A stretch of 64,000 nucleotides of DNA from Brevundimonas sp. Root1279 (GCF_001425945.1 NZ_LMEB01000009.1:186001-250000); one strand, 5' to 3'. Counted from the first letter of the stretch, positions 1 to 8,659 are shown. A program made the numbers and translations. The notes: generated by a model from the sequence alone, not told the origin.

Positions 1-945
1 GTTGACCGCCATGCCGACCAGCGGACGGATGAACTCAGCCTTGGGCACGAACCCGAAGAACTGGTTGCCCGTCAGCTTGAAGGTCCGGACGATCTTGTTG
101 ATCCGGGGGTTCTTCAGCAGTTGGTCGAGGAGCGAGCCGTCCTTGTAGCCCGCCGCCGAGGAGTAGGAGCGGTCGAGATTCCGGGCGATCTCCGGCGACA
201 CGTAGATGTTCACCGGCCCGGTGATCAGGTTGGCGTCGAGCATGGCGCCGAGGGTCTGGGTGAAGAAGGTGTCGATCGCGTCGGCCGTGGTGGCCGAAGC
301 CGTCAGGTCGATGTTCGCGCCGCCGACGGCCGAGCCCAGGTTGATGGCCTTGGACAGGGTCGAGGTGCGGATACCCTTCGCGCCGTAGCCCTGGAAGGTG
401 ATCGTGGCGTCACCGTCGAGGACGAAGGCCGCCTGGTCACGCTTCAGCTTGTCGACGGCGGCTTCCTGATCGTCGGCCAGGGCGTCGAAGTTCTCCGACT
501 GCAGGGTGTTCCACTCCCGCCATTCGCGACCGTAGCCGGCCGAGAAGATCGGGACCGGAGCGCCGCGGTAGTCGTAGACCACCTTGTCCATCGGAACCGC
601 GACCTGGCCGGTCATCGAGCGGATGACAGGGTTGGCGGAGTCCGAGGCAACGCGGCTCAGGTGCACGAGCTTGCCGATGTGCACCGGCTTTGCCAGCGCC
701 ATCAGGTCGTTCATGTACACCTCGCCGCCGTCGTCACGCAGGACGGTGCGGGTGATGGTGTCCAGGTCCAGCCAGGCGTCGCGCGGCAGGACGGCCGAGG
801 CGTTGGCGATGCCGTTCAGCTCTCCGTAGAGGTTGGCGTGAACGTCTTCGCTGCGGTGGAAGTGCTCGCGGGCCATCGACACCTCGCCCCACCATTGCTG
901 GTGCGGGCGGGAGTTGGCGACGAGCTGTTCGTCGAAATAGCGCAT
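1..945 (-). CDS. Major capsid protein of the prophage (partial, runs off the left edge)
   Basis: An open frame of 315 codons with no stop before base 1. It starts with ATG at 945 behind a GGGAG ribosome site 8 bases upstream. The N-terminus reads MRYFDEQLVANSRPHQQWWG. A central stretch has several Arg/Trp and Gly residues (YGREWREWNTLQ, VLDGDATITFQGYG), and the last visible part contains NIYVSPEIARNL. This composition and the place right after portal, protease/scaffold and decoration genes fit a HK97-fold or encapsulin-like major capsid protein of caulobacter-type phages. The family call rests on gene order and general resemblance, not on an alignment. The C-terminus is outside the window. 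Confidence 0.72.
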   Translation of the reverse strand, partial: MRYFDEQLVANSRPHQQWWGEVSMAREHFHRSEDVHANLYGELNGIANASAVLPRDAWLDLDTITRTVLRDDGGEVYMNDLMALAKPVHIGKLVHLSRVASDSANPVIRSMTGQVAVPMDKVVYDYRGAPVPIFSAGYGREWREWNTLQSENFDALADDQEAAVDKLKRDQAAFVLDGDATITFQGYGAKGIRTSTLSKAINLGSAVGGANIDLTASATTADAIDTFFTQTLGAMLDANLITGPVNIYVSPEIARNLDRSYSSAAGYKDGSLLDQLLKNPRINKIVRTFKLTGNQFFGFVPKAEFIRPLVGMAVN

Positions 946-958
946 CGTTGGTGCTCCC

Positions 959-1420
959 TTACGAGGCCGCGGTCAGCTGGCCGTTCGTGGCGGCACGGAA
1001 CCGCACGAGCTGATCAGCGCCCGAAGTGTTGTTGTAGATTTCCTCGGCGTACCCGATGACCAGGTCCGACAGGGCGGCGATGGCGAGGGTGCCGTTGGCG
1101 CCCGGCGTCAGGGCGGTGCCCACGGCCGAGATGTTGACGCCGGTGGCGACGCGGCCGTTGAAGAACTGCTCATCGAGCAGCTCCATCCCGATCACCACGT
1201 CGCCCGAGGCGTAGGCGTCTTCGACACCCTTGCCGGCGAGGTAGTTGTCCTGGGCGATCCAGACCTTGCCGACGGTCGTGGCCGCGGCGCGGGTGAAGTT
1301 GCCCGAGGAGAGGACGATCAGGTTGCCGGGCTTGATGTTGCCGTCGGCGGCCGGAGCCTCGCGAACCTGCGGGGTGACCTCGGTCACCGGGCCGGCGTAG
1401 ATCTTGTTGGCGCGGGCCAT
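959..1420 (-). CDS. Head decoration / capsid cement-like protein
   Basis: 153 residues, ATG at 1420 with a GGAGG site 9 bases upstream; it sits 2 bases after the protease/scaffold gene and 13 bases before the capsid gene. The sequence is rich in Ala, Gly, Val and Thr with alternating beta-strand pattern (GNLIVLSSGNFTRAA, ASGDVVIGMELLDEQFFNGR) and has no membrane segment or signal peptide. Small beta-rich proteins in this slot usually bind the outside of the head lattice. The role is inferred from position and composition. A minor structural or head-completion protein is the alternative. Confidence 0.5.
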   Translation of the reverse strand: MARANKIYAGPVTEVTPQVREAPAADGNIKPGNLIVLSSGNFTRAAATTVGKVWIAQDNYLAGKGVEDAYASGDVVIGMELLDEQFFNGRVATGVNISAVGTALTPGANGTLAIAALSDLVIGYAEEIYNNTSGADQLVRFRAATNGQLTAAS

Positions 1421-1421
1421 C

Positions 1422-1802
1422 TTACTTCACCTCCGCCTTCGGGAGTTGGAACGTGGGCTTGTCGCCGGAGCCCGGCAGCTTGAAGCCGCTGTTGGCGAGG
1501 GGGGCGGCCTTGCCCGGCTCGGTCTTCGGCGCGAGGGCGCGAGCGGCGTTGAGCGTCAGCTCGCCGGCCGTGGCCTTGTCCATCAGGTTGGCGGCAACGA
1601 TCTTCTGGCGAAGGTTCGTCAGCTCGGTTTCGTCCTTGGCCTTCTGCTCGGCCGCGTTGGCGGTCAGCTGGTCGGTCAGCGGCTTCATCTTCGCGTCGAA
1701 GACGTTGCCGATGGCCGTGGCCAGCGCATCGGGCTTCATGCTCTCCGAGAGGGTCTTCACCTCTGCGGACAGCGCATCGAACTGCTCTTTCGAGACAGAC
1801 AT
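1422..1802 (-). CDS. Nested scaffold protein from an in-frame internal start
   Basis: Inside the protease gene an in-frame ATG at 1802 is preceded by AGGAG with a 6-base spacer, a better ribosome site than that of the full-length gene. The product would be 126 residues: a coiled coil (EVKTLSESMKPDALATAIGN), a Glu/Lys-rich helix and a tail ending LPKAEVK. The layout mirrors lambda C/Nu3, where the 3' part of the protease gene is also translated alone as scaffold. That it is made separately is inferred from the ribosome site and the domain border. Confidence 0.55.
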   Translation of the reverse strand: MSVSKEQFDALSAEVKTLSESMKPDALATAIGNVFDAKMKPLTDQLTANAAEQKAKDETELTNLRQKIVAANLMDKATAGELTLNAARALAPKTEPGKAAPLANSGFKLPGSGDKPTFQLPKAEVK

Positions 1803-2639
1803 GTCGTTCTCCTGGTTGTTGAGTGAGGTTTCCCGCTCGGTGCCGACGACGGCCTCGATGATCGCGGACTTCAGACGTTCCCAGCGGCCCAGGTTTTCCC
1901 TGCGCGCCAGTGCCTCGACCAAGCGGGTTCCCGCAAAGTCGATCTCTTGGTCGGCCATCTCCGTCAGCGACGAGTTGATGACCGTGATTTCCTGTTCTTC
2001 GCCCTCGGCGTTGACCAGCATGCCGACGCCCTGGTCAGGGGTCGCCGCGCCCGGCTCGTCGAGCAGGATGGCGTCGTGGTCGAAGGCGTAGTCGCGGGCG
2101 ATCTGCTTGTGGGTCGTCGCGTTGGCGACCGGCGACAGCTTGGCGAGCAGGCCGGTCGAGGTGTGGATCGGGCCTCCGGCCTCGATGGCCGCGAGAACCT
2201 TCTTCCCGCCGGCGCAGCGGTTGGCGACCTCGACGTCGATCACCTTGTCCATCAGAACGCGCCCGCCCTCGCGACGGACGTTCTCGTTCCAGGCTCCGAT
2301 GTACCCGATGTTGATGCCTTCGGGATCGCGGGCCGAGACGAACTTGCCGTTCAGGGTGGGGTGGCCCAGCGGCGCCGGTGTGCGCTCCAGCCCGGCGTAG
2401 GACTTTTCGATCTCGTCGGCCGGGTAGAGGATCCCGTTCATCACGACGTTGTCGGGGAGCGTGGCGGCCGGGACGATGATCACATCGCGGCCGTTGCGCT
2501 TTTCCCGGCGAACCTTGGAGGCATTCGCGACCGAACGGATGTTGATCCGAACCTGCGAGGCATCTTCGACGGCGTTGTTGACCAGCGGGACGCGCGCGAG
2601 TGCGGTCGCGGCCTGGGGGCGGCGAGTGTTGGCGTTCAT
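1422..2639 (-). CDS. DUF2213-type prohead protease fused to a scaffold domain
   Basis: 405 residues, ATG at 2639. Residues about 35-200 match the DUF2213 type of phage head protease: a VIVPAATLPDNVVMNG start, then LERTPAPLGHPTLNGKFVSA with a conserved His, and GPIHTSTGLLAK with His and Ser. From about residue 280 the character changes to a charged, coiled-coil helix (MSVSKEQFDALSAEVKTL and on) followed by a Pro/Gly-rich tail, as in scaffolding proteins. The gene lies between portal and decoration genes, the usual place for protease and scaffold. An internal start (listed separately) probably makes the scaffold part on its own. Catalytic residues were not verified. Confidence 0.75.
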   Translation of the reverse strand: MNANTRRPQAATALARVPLVNNAVEDASQVRINIRSVANASKVRREKRNGRDVIIVPAATLPDNVVMNGILYPADEIEKSYAGLERTPAPLGHPTLNGKFVSARDPEGINIGYIGAWNENVRREGGRVLMDKVIDVEVANRCAGGKKVLAAIEAGGPIHTSTGLLAKLSPVANATTHKQIARDYAFDHDAILLDEPGAATPDQGVGMLVNAEGEEQEITVINSSLTEMADQEIDFAGTRLVEALARRENLGRWERLKSAIIEAVVGTERETSLNNQENDMSVSKEQFDALSAEVKTLSESMKPDALATAIGNVFDAKMKPLTDQLTANAAEQKAKDETELTNLRQKIVAANLMDKATAGELTLNAARALAPKTEPGKAAPLANSGFKLPGSGDKPTFQLPKAEVK

Positions 2640-2666
2640 GGCTGTCCTGTGGTGCTGCGCCGGACC

Positions 2667-4034
2667 CTAGGCCTCGGCGGGTTCCTCGGGCGTCAGCGCG
2701 CCCTCGTCGTCTTCCTCGTCGGCCGGCTCGCGGAACTTGTCGGCGTCAGTCAGGGGCTCCTTGCCCACGACCGAGCGCAGCTCTTCCGGGGTGAAGACGA
2801 ACTCCCCGGTGTCCTTCATCTTCACGTTCACGTCGGCCATCTTGTCGGCCAGGGCGACCTTGTCGGACATCGAGGTCTCGGTGAGGTCGGACCAGTCGAG
2901 GTTCCAGTCCCTTTCGGGCAGGATGCCGAAGCGCTCCAGCCGGCGAACCAGGTCCATCGTGTTGGGGATCACCTCGCCGGTGCGGCGGGACATGGCCGTC
3001 TTGGCCCACTCCTCGGCGTCTTCGGTGCTGGCTCGCTCGCCCGTCTGGGAGCCAACGAGGATCTTCATCGGCATCTGGATCGAGGCGGCGAACGACTGAA
3101 GGGCCACGGCGAAGAAGTGCTCGGGCGAGGGCAGGGAGACCTGCATGGGCTTGGCGGTGATGCCCTGCAGCAGCATCGACTTGTCGAAGCCGCGGTTGAA
3201 GTTCTCGACCTGCTCGTCCATGCGATCGACGACCTCGCCGACCGGGACGCCCATGGCGCGGGCCATGTCCTCGATCTTGGCGTCCTTGTCGATCTCCAGG
3301 CTGAGGCCGGACTTGGCGTTCTTCCAGAAGCCCTCGCCGCCGGCGCCGCTGATCTTCTCCAGCGTCAGGAGGTCGTTGTAGCCGGGCTCCAGGAGGGAGC
3401 GCCCGTTGACCGTCCCGTCCTTCGACCAGATCAGGACCCGGTCAGGGTGGATCTGGAACTGACGGGGCTGGGTCTTGGACCGATCGACCGACGCCTCGTT
3501 GAAGCGGAACATCTTCGGTTGGCCGTAGCGCTCGGAGGTCTGGTCGGTTTCCCACTCGCTGACTTCCAGCTGGCCTTCCCAGGCGGGGATGACCTCGACG
3601 AGACCGAGGAGGCCTCCGGAGACCCGATCGACCGGCTCGTCGAAGCGCTTGCTGTCCGCCAGACGGAGGATGACGCCGGCATAGGCCCCGACGAGTCCGC
3701 GGCGGTCAGCCTCGGCCAGCTGCTGCCAGACGCGAAGATCGGCGAAGCGCTCCCGGATGTCCTTCTCAACCTTGGTCTCCGGCGTGTCGTCGCCGTCGTC
3801 CCGGGCGAACTCCTGAAGCCACGGATTGTCCTGCCAGGTCTTTCCTACCGTCTTGTCCACGCCGGCCCGGGCGATGCCGTTGCGGGTGTAAGCGTGGAAG
3901 GCCAGCTCGAAGGTGACCTCCTCGGGGAAGCCGAAGTCCGAGTAGTGGTTGTGCTTCGCGGTGCTGAAGTAGCCCGGGAACATGGTCGCCAGAGAGCGGG
4001 TGACCGTGTTGAGCAGGCTTTGACGGGCGCTCAT
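2667..4034 (-). CDS. Phage portal protein (DUF1073 / Acb1-labelled family)
   Basis: 455 residues with the ATG overlapping the terminase stop by one base (TGATG). The N-terminus (YFSTAKHNHYSDFGFPEEVTF, then AFHAYTRNGIARAGVDKTVG) and the middle (IHPDRVLIWSKDG, RSLLEPGYNDLLTLEKISGA, KILVGSQTGERAST) are typical of DUF1073 portals. These form the dodecameric DNA gate at the head vertex. The last 30 residues are Asp/Glu-rich. In databases this family is often labelled anti-CBASS Acb1 because of a shared domain. The position right after the large terminase makes portal the sound reading here. Confidence 0.85.
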   Translation of the reverse strand: MSARQSLLNTVTRSLATMFPGYFSTAKHNHYSDFGFPEEVTFELAFHAYTRNGIARAGVDKTVGKTWQDNPWLQEFARDDGDDTPETKVEKDIRERFADLRVWQQLAEADRRGLVGAYAGVILRLADSKRFDEPVDRVSGGLLGLVEVIPAWEGQLEVSEWETDQTSERYGQPKMFRFNEASVDRSKTQPRQFQIHPDRVLIWSKDGTVNGRSLLEPGYNDLLTLEKISGAGGEGFWKNAKSGLSLEIDKDAKIEDMARAMGVPVGEVVDRMDEQVENFNRGFDKSMLLQGITAKPMQVSLPSPEHFFAVALQSFAASIQMPMKILVGSQTGERASTEDAEEWAKTAMSRRTGEVIPNTMDLVRRLERFGILPERDWNLDWSDLTETSMSDKVALADKMADVNVKMKDTGEFVFTPEELRSVVGKEPLTDADKFREPADEEDDEGALTPEEPAEA

Positions 4035-5686
4035 CAGCGGCGGCGCTTCAGGAACATCGCGACCTTGGGCCCCTCGGGCGGGTCGACGTAGTTGAGCATC
4101 AGGGCGTCCGCGTAGTCAGGCGAGGCGATGCCGCGGCGTTTCAGGGCTTCCTTCGTCTCGATCACGATCTTGCCCTTCTCGTTCCGGCCCCACTTCACCA
4201 GCGAGAGCTGGAGGCAGAGGGCGTCGCTGTCCTTGTCGCCGGACGGCAGGGCGAGGAGGTCGGTCACCTGGTGCTCGATGCCGCCTTCGCGGCCTTCCAG
4301 AAACGCGACGTGTTCATGGGTGCGCTGCAGGGCGGTGCGGCAGAGCCACCAGACCTCGGCCTTAGAGTTGCCGAACATCTCCTCGGAGGTCCGTCCATCA
4401 GGCCAGCGGCGTTGGCTGGGCGGCAGGCCCGTGTTGACCGCGGAGACCGTCAGCCCGGCGACCTGGTTGTGCTTCAGCGTCGACGCGACGCCGGCGCCCA
4501 CGCCCGGAGCATCGAAGTTGAGGAACGCTGCCCCGTGCTCCTTCGCGACGCTGAGGCCCCAATGCGCGGTCTCGGTCGTGTCCGGCTCGCCGCGTGACTG
4601 CGGCTTGGCGACGATCGGGCCCCGACGGGTGATGGCGACCGACTTGGACTTGCCGGCGCCGACGTCGAGGCCGGTGACGCCTTGGTTGGATGGGGCGAGC
4701 CTTGGCTCCAGTTGAGCCAGCCTCTTGGCGCTCTCGACCCACACGGCCGGGATGCAGATACCTTCGACCGAGGCCGAGTAGTCGATGTCGTATTCCGAGG
4801 CCCAGGTCGTCGGGTCGGAGAAGCTGGCTTCCTTGGCCGCGGCCCACTCTTCGGTCTTGCGAGGGTCGTCGCGCCAGTGGAGGCGGAAAATCTGGTGGGG
4901 CTTCAGGATCGAGTGGCGCTTGCGGGCGAAGAGGTTGCCCATGCCGTTGACCGAGGAGACCCAGATCACGCAGTCGGTGTTACCGGACAGGGCCTTCTCG
5001 ACTGTCTCGGCGTTGGCGACGAAGGCCGCCTCATCGACCACGTACATGGAGGAGCGTCCGCCCCGGCCCATGTCCTCCCCGCCTTCACCCGTGATGACCG
5101 AACCCGTCTCGGGGTTGGTGATCCGCATGTAGTTGTCGTGCGAAGACCGGTTGAAGCCCTCCGGCATGAACTGCGACGGCTGCCGGTAGAGCATGATCCG
5201 GATCTTCGCGAAGATGCTGTCCGGGTCGTCCTTCTTGTCGACGTAGTCCACCTTGCGGGAGCCGAAGGTCGACTTGAACCCGGGGCGGAACAGCCACGCC
5301 CAGAGAGCGAAGCCGCCGCACAGGTAGGTGACCCCGACGTCCCGGCTCTTCTCCCCGAGCCCTTCCTCGCTGGCTTCAACCCGGGCCAGCAGCCAAGTGA
5401 TGAACTCGCGTTGCTTGGGCCATAGCAGGAACCGGACGAACGCGCCGCCGGGCTTGCCGACGAGGCGGGGGTCGTAGGTCCATGCGTACTTGTCGAACCA
5501 GTAGAGCGGGTCGGCTGCGCAGCGGGCCTTCTCGGCCTCCCACCCGCCGGCCTCAGCCTCGATGCGCTCCCGTTCCTCCCGCTCCCGCTTCAGGCGGGCC
5601 TTCTGCTCAAGGAGAGCGAGGGCTTCACGCCTCTGGGGAAGGGGGAGGCTCTTCAACCTCTCCGGAGAGAGCGGCGAGGCGAGCAT
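4034..5686 (-). CDS. Terminase large subunit
   Basis: 550 residues from ATG 5686 (a TTG directly before it is the other possible start; GGAGG lies 9 bases upstream of the ATG). The ATPase half has a Walker A-like EKSRDVGVTY at about 112-121 and a Walker B SMYVVDEAAF at about 212-222. The RNase H-like nuclease half has TGLDVGAGKS near 340, an Asp in FLNFDAPGVG near 392 and DYADALM near the C-terminus, giving the expected acidic triad. The enzyme cuts concatemers and drives DNA into the prohead through the portal encoded next. It overlaps the small subunit by 62 bases. The N-terminal 50 residues are a charged helix. Confidence 0.92.
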   Translation of the reverse strand: MLASPLSPERLKSLPLPQRREALALLEQKARLKREREERERIEAEAGGWEAEKARCAADPLYWFDKYAWTYDPRLVGKPGGAFVRFLLWPKQREFITWLLARVEASEEGLGEKSRDVGVTYLCGGFALWAWLFRPGFKSTFGSRKVDYVDKKDDPDSIFAKIRIMLYRQPSQFMPEGFNRSSHDNYMRITNPETGSVITGEGGEDMGRGGRSSMYVVDEAAFVANAETVEKALSGNTDCVIWVSSVNGMGNLFARKRHSILKPHQIFRLHWRDDPRKTEEWAAAKEASFSDPTTWASEYDIDYSASVEGICIPAVWVESAKRLAQLEPRLAPSNQGVTGLDVGAGKSKSVAITRRGPIVAKPQSRGEPDTTETAHWGLSVAKEHGAAFLNFDAPGVGAGVASTLKHNQVAGLTVSAVNTGLPPSQRRWPDGRTSEEMFGNSKAEVWWLCRTALQRTHEHVAFLEGREGGIEHQVTDLLALPSGDKDSDALCLQLSLVKWGRNEKGKIVIETKEALKRRGIASPDYADALMLNYVDPPEGPKVAMFLKRRR

Positions 5687-6077
5687 CAATCTCGGCCTCC
5701 GTCAGGTTGGCGTATTCAATCGGCCCGCCGCCCTTGCCGAACATCTCGCGCTTGTCGACCACGAGGCCGTTCAACTTGGCGACGTCCATTAGGGTCTGGC
5801 GGGCGACGCCGAGCTTGTTCGCCTCGCTAGTCCGCTCGCACTTTTCGGCGATCTTGAGCAGGCGCTCGGAGATGTCGGCGACCGTGATTTCGGCCCGGGT
5901 GGCGGCTCTGGAAAGGATCTCAGCGACGCGCGCCTCGACCTTTTCATTTCCTTTCAGCCGGATCGCGTTCCCGTCGTTGGCTTCGTAGCCGGCGGTGACG
6001 TACGCGGTCGAGGCTGGCTCGCCCTTCGCCAGTTCTTGGGCGAACCGTTCGTGGCGAGCATTTTCAAGGGCAGGCAT
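5625..6077 (-). CDS. Terminase small subunit
   Basis: 150 residues when started at ATG 6077, chosen because a GGGAGG site sits 4 bases upstream and the protein then begins MPALENARHERFAQELAKGE, the classic start of Terminase_2 family small subunits. A longer frame to 6182 adds residues that do not fit the family. The N-terminal HTH-like region (ASTAYVTAGYEANDGNAIRL) should bind the packaging site; the middle is a coiled helix (VEARVAEILSRAATRAEITV). It is followed, with overlap, by the large subunit. Confidence 0.85.
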   Translation of the reverse strand: MPALENARHERFAQELAKGEPASTAYVTAGYEANDGNAIRLKGNEKVEARVAEILSRAATRAEITVADISERLLKIAEKCERTSEANKLGVARQTLMDVAKLNGLVVDKREMFGKGGGPIEYANLTEAEIDARLAALSGEVEEPPPSPEA

Positions 6078-6244
6078 TCGGCCTCCCGGCTTAGCGGTGG
6101 CGGGGCTTCCGCGCCCTCCCGAAGCCAGCCATTGCCGCAGCGCAGACATGGATCGGGGCACGAAAAAGGCCCCGAGACACAAGGTCTGGGGCCTCCCGGG
6201 CGCAAGAGCACCTATGACGTGTGTCCGGGATTACCTCTCCGCTG

Positions 6245-6721
6245 TCAAGACAGGTGCCTTGCGGTAAGCATCACAAGGGGCACGGCAACCCCCAGAACGA
6301 ACGCCAGGCTGGAAATTCCGGATGCCCACGCTACCCCGATTTCTGCATGGTCTCCTTGCTCATCAGCCTTTTTCAGGTCGGCTCGGACTGACGCGAGCTC
6401 ATCGACGTCATTCAGGCCTTCGTACACCTTCTCGGTGGAAGACCAGCGCCAGTACATCTCCATGTGGTGCATTAGCGCTGCCTCGCACAGGTGCGCGAAG
6501 GAAGCTGCTCCAACGCCCACTAGAAACAGCCAAGCTGAGATTAGTGTAGCTGCCGGAAACAGGAGATCTCCGTCCTTCAGGCCGAGGCTGAATGCAGCGA
6601 AGAGGGCGGCGCCGTTGCCGACCGCTAACGTCGTGACCCACTTTAGCCGCGCCTCGGCGTTGATGCCCTCAAGTCGGGCCGCCTTTTCTTTGAAAAGATC
6701 CGTCATCGTCACAAACGTCAC
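6245..6721 (-). CDS. Three-helix membrane protein of unknown function next to terminase
   Basis: Up to 158 residues from a GTG at 6721 that overlaps the previous stop (GTGA); GTG 6712 or ATG 6706 are also possible and the ribosome site (GGAG) fits GTG 6712 best. Hydrophobic segments lie at about 28-45, 52-75 and 132-152, with a charged stretch between them (STEKVYEGLNDVDELASVRADL). I do not recognise the family. Placed before the terminase and away from any lysis genes, it could be a holin-like, superinfection-exclusion or head-assembly membrane protein; none is shown. Confidence 0.6.
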   Translation of the reverse strand: MTFVTMTDLFKEKAARLEGINAEARLKWVTTLAVGNGAALFAAFSLGLKDGDLLFPAATLISAWLFLVGVGAASFAHLCEAALMHHMEMYWRWSSTEKVYEGLNDVDELASVRADLKKADEQGDHAEIGVAWASGISSLAFVLGVAVPLVMLTARHLS

Positions 6722-7524
6722 TCCAGCCCGTACGCGATAGCTGCACAGTCGAGCCCGACGAGCAAGGCGTCGGACAGGCGCTTCTGGACAGAGCCGCTGT
6801 TGGACAGGCTGGAGAGGTTGGAGCCCTTTCCGGCCACCTCGCGCAGGACCCAGACGGCCCGGCCTACCTTCTCGACCTCGCTCCGTCCGAGGGCGCCGCG
6901 GAAGCTCCGGTCCTCCTCCTGGATCATGGCTTCTAAGTCGCGCATGAACATCTCGCGCTCCGCCCTCTTCTCTGCGAAGCCCTCGCCACCCCGGACGATC
7001 TTGCGGGTCTGGTCGATCGGGGGAGGGGTCAGGCCTTTCTCTGGGTCCAACAGCTCGTAGTCGGCCCGGAAGCGGAGGCCGGCCGCATGCTGCGTGGTCG
7101 TCAGCGACCCAGCGGTCATCAGTGTCTCGAGGCCATCCCGGTCGGCGCGCGGTGCGTCCTTGGCTCCTGGGAAGTTCGAGGTCCCGATGATCCGGCCGCG
7201 CAGGGCCTCTAGGGCTGAAAGTTCCTTGAGGTTGGCCTCGGCCTCCCTGCTGTTGAGGCGGGCTTGGATTTCCCGATCCAGAGCATCCAGGATGGCGTGG
7301 CCGGCGCGGCGCGCGGCGAGATCGCGCGAAGCCAGCTTCTGCTCAGCATCAGCGAAGCGATAGGCCTGGCCCTCGGTCAGGGTCACGCCGCGGATGGTCA
7401 GCGGCACGGCGTTGTCGTTGGCCGTCTCGACGTTGTCGTTGGCTCCGATCGCGCGAGGGAGCGACGGCTTGCCGTAGCGGTGGCGGCGCTGGTCGCGCTT
7501 CTTCTGACGGTCGGCCTTGCTCAC
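6718..7524 (-). CDS. Phage protein of unknown function, possible late-gene regulator
   Basis: 268 residues, GTG start at 7524 overlapping the upstream stop (GTGA). The N-terminus is strongly basic (KADRQKKRDQRRHRYGKP). The middle has LTTTQHAAGLRFRADYELLD, reminiscent of DUF6456-type proteins. The end (VGRAVWVLREVAGKGSNLSSL and LSDALLVGLDCAAIAYGL) could be a helix-turn-helix of the kind that reads sites in late regulators. It lies between replication and packaging genes, where lambdoid Q-like regulators sit. Function is inferred from place and loose resemblance only. Confidence 0.55.
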   Translation of the reverse strand: MSKADRQKKRDQRRHRYGKPSLPRAIGANDNVETANDNAVPLTIRGVTLTEGQAYRFADAEQKLASRDLAARRAGHAILDALDREIQARLNSREAEANLKELSALEALRGRIIGTSNFPGAKDAPRADRDGLETLMTAGSLTTTQHAAGLRFRADYELLDPEKGLTPPPIDQTRKIVRGGEGFAEKRAEREMFMRDLEAMIQEEDRSFRGALGRSEVEKVGRAVWVLREVAGKGSNLSSLSNSGSVQKRLSDALLVGLDCAAIAYGLE

Positions 7525-7709
7525 TGAACGGTCTCCCTGATGGCGATGATGGCGGCTCGGGCGGCCGGCCCGTAAGTATCGACAGCTACGTCCCGGGCGT
7601 AGGTTTCGGCGATACTCACCGCCACCTCACTGAAGCCAGCGATACGCATCTCCGCAGAGGCGATGGCCACCGCCACGCGCTCGATTTCTCCTGCGGTTGG
7701 TTCGGTCAC
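7521..7709 (-). CDS. Small phage protein, 62 residues
   Basis: GTG start at 7709 overlapping the stop of the DUF1376 gene (GTGA), with GGAG 7 bases upstream. The protein begins VTEPTAGEIERVAVAIASAE and is mostly one or two amphipathic helices, ending AARAAIIAIRETVQ. Such short Ala-rich helical proteins are common in Caulobacterales prophages. No function recognised. The call rests on tight coupling on both sides and coding-like composition. Confidence 0.6.
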   Translation of the reverse strand: MTEPTAGEIERVAVAIASAEMRIAGFSEVAVSIAETYARDVAVDTYGPAARAAIIAIRETVQ

Positions 7710-8659
7710 GCTGCGTCTCCTTGGGCGACCAGGGGGGTGTCGGTGTTGGCGGCGTCGACCTCGACCCGAACCTTGGCCCGATCGAGCCAGGCGGAGAGGT
7801 CGCGGGTGATGGCGGCGGCCACGGTCGCTGACCTGGCCAGCAGGGTCCGATCCGCCGGGCGCCAGCGGCAGTAGTGGTCGATCCACCGGCGGGCGTAGTC
7901 CTCGTCTCGCTCGCGGACGACGGCGGCGCGGAGCTCCGGGGGGCCGTCGAAGGTCCGGGCTGGGGCGTCCGAGGGGCTTCCCGCCGCTTCGGTGAAGCTG
8001 GCCCAACGATCTTTCATGATCAGGCGGTGGATGCCCTTGGCCCGGTCGCCGGCGTAGGTGTCGGAGCGGTAGGCGGCGAGGAGGCCAGCGAGCACCTGGT
8101 CGACCGACTTCCCTCGACGAAGCGCCGAGTTCAGCTCGAGCTCGACGTCGGCGCGGCTCGATCGCTCACGGGCCTTCGGTGGGCACTGCGACCAGATCGC
8201 CTCAACCTGATCCGAAGTCGCCTTCGGACTCTTCGTCCCCCCTGGGGGACTAGAGGGGGTTTGATATCTGATATCTGAAGAATGCTCTGGCAAAACGGTA
8301 GCATTTGCTACGTCCGTCTTGTTTGTTTTCAGCGCCTTAGCCTTCCCACCTCGTGAACCGGAAACGGCACGTTTGATCGACTTTTCGGAAGACTTTTCGA
8401 GCTCGATCGTCAGCCTATGGTTGGTCAGTTCGGCACCCTCGACGGTGAAGAACTCCAGCACCTCGTCGGCGATCTTGGCCCACCGCGAAGGGGAGCAGCC
8501 GGCGATGCGGGCGAGCTTCTTCGGGTCGTTGGGCAAGCGTCCGTCAGACCGCCACATGGTCATCAGGAGGAGCAGATAAGCCCCGTGCTGCTCCGTGGTC
8601 AGGTGGCGGGTGTCGCCCAGGTAGTCGGCGACGTAGAGCTGCATGAAGGGGGCGCTCAT
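7706..8659 (-). CDS. DUF1376-domain replication protein (helicase loader type)
   Basis: 317 residues, ATG 8659, overlapping the DnaB stop. Residues 1-95 are a DUF1376/YdaU domain (FMQLYVADYLGDTRHLTTEQ, HGAYLLLLMTMWRSDG, LARIAGCSPSRW). That is the winged-helix module found in phage replication initiators next to DnaB or DnaC. A linker follows, then about 150 residues of helical region with RGKSVDQVLAGLLAAYRS and IHRLIMKDRWASF. The likely job is to bind the phage origin and load the neighbouring helicase. The linker (SSDIRYQTPSSPPGGTKSPK) has lower-GC codons than the rest. Confidence 0.8.
   Translation of the reverse strand: MSAPFMQLYVADYLGDTRHLTTEQHGAYLLLLMTMWRSDGRLPNDPKKLARIAGCSPSRWAKIADEVLEFFTVEGAELTNHRLTIELEKSSEKSIKRAVSGSRGGKAKALKTNKTDVANATVLPEHSSDIRYQTPSSPPGGTKSPKATSDQVEAIWSQCPPKARERSSRADVELELNSALRRGKSVDQVLAGLLAAYRSDTYAGDRAKGIHRLIMKDRWASFTEAAGSPSDAPARTFDGPPELRAAVVRERDEDYARRWIDHYCRWRPADRTLLARSATVAAAITRDLSAWLDRAKVRVEVDAANTDTPLVAQGDAA

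Noticed and set aside
121..1059. Rightward 312-codon frame over the capsid gene
   Set aside because: It is the complement of the leftward capsid frame, has no start signal, and its product is a featureless Arg/Gly/Val-rich shadow typical of high GC.
2667..4034. Anti-CBASS nuclease Acb1
   Set aside because: The family label is shared, but length, position after terminase and portal-type blocks point to a portal protein.
1947..4091. Rightward 714-codon frame
   Set aside because: Opposite-strand shadow of the protease and portal genes; His/Asp/Val/Leu-rich with no motif.
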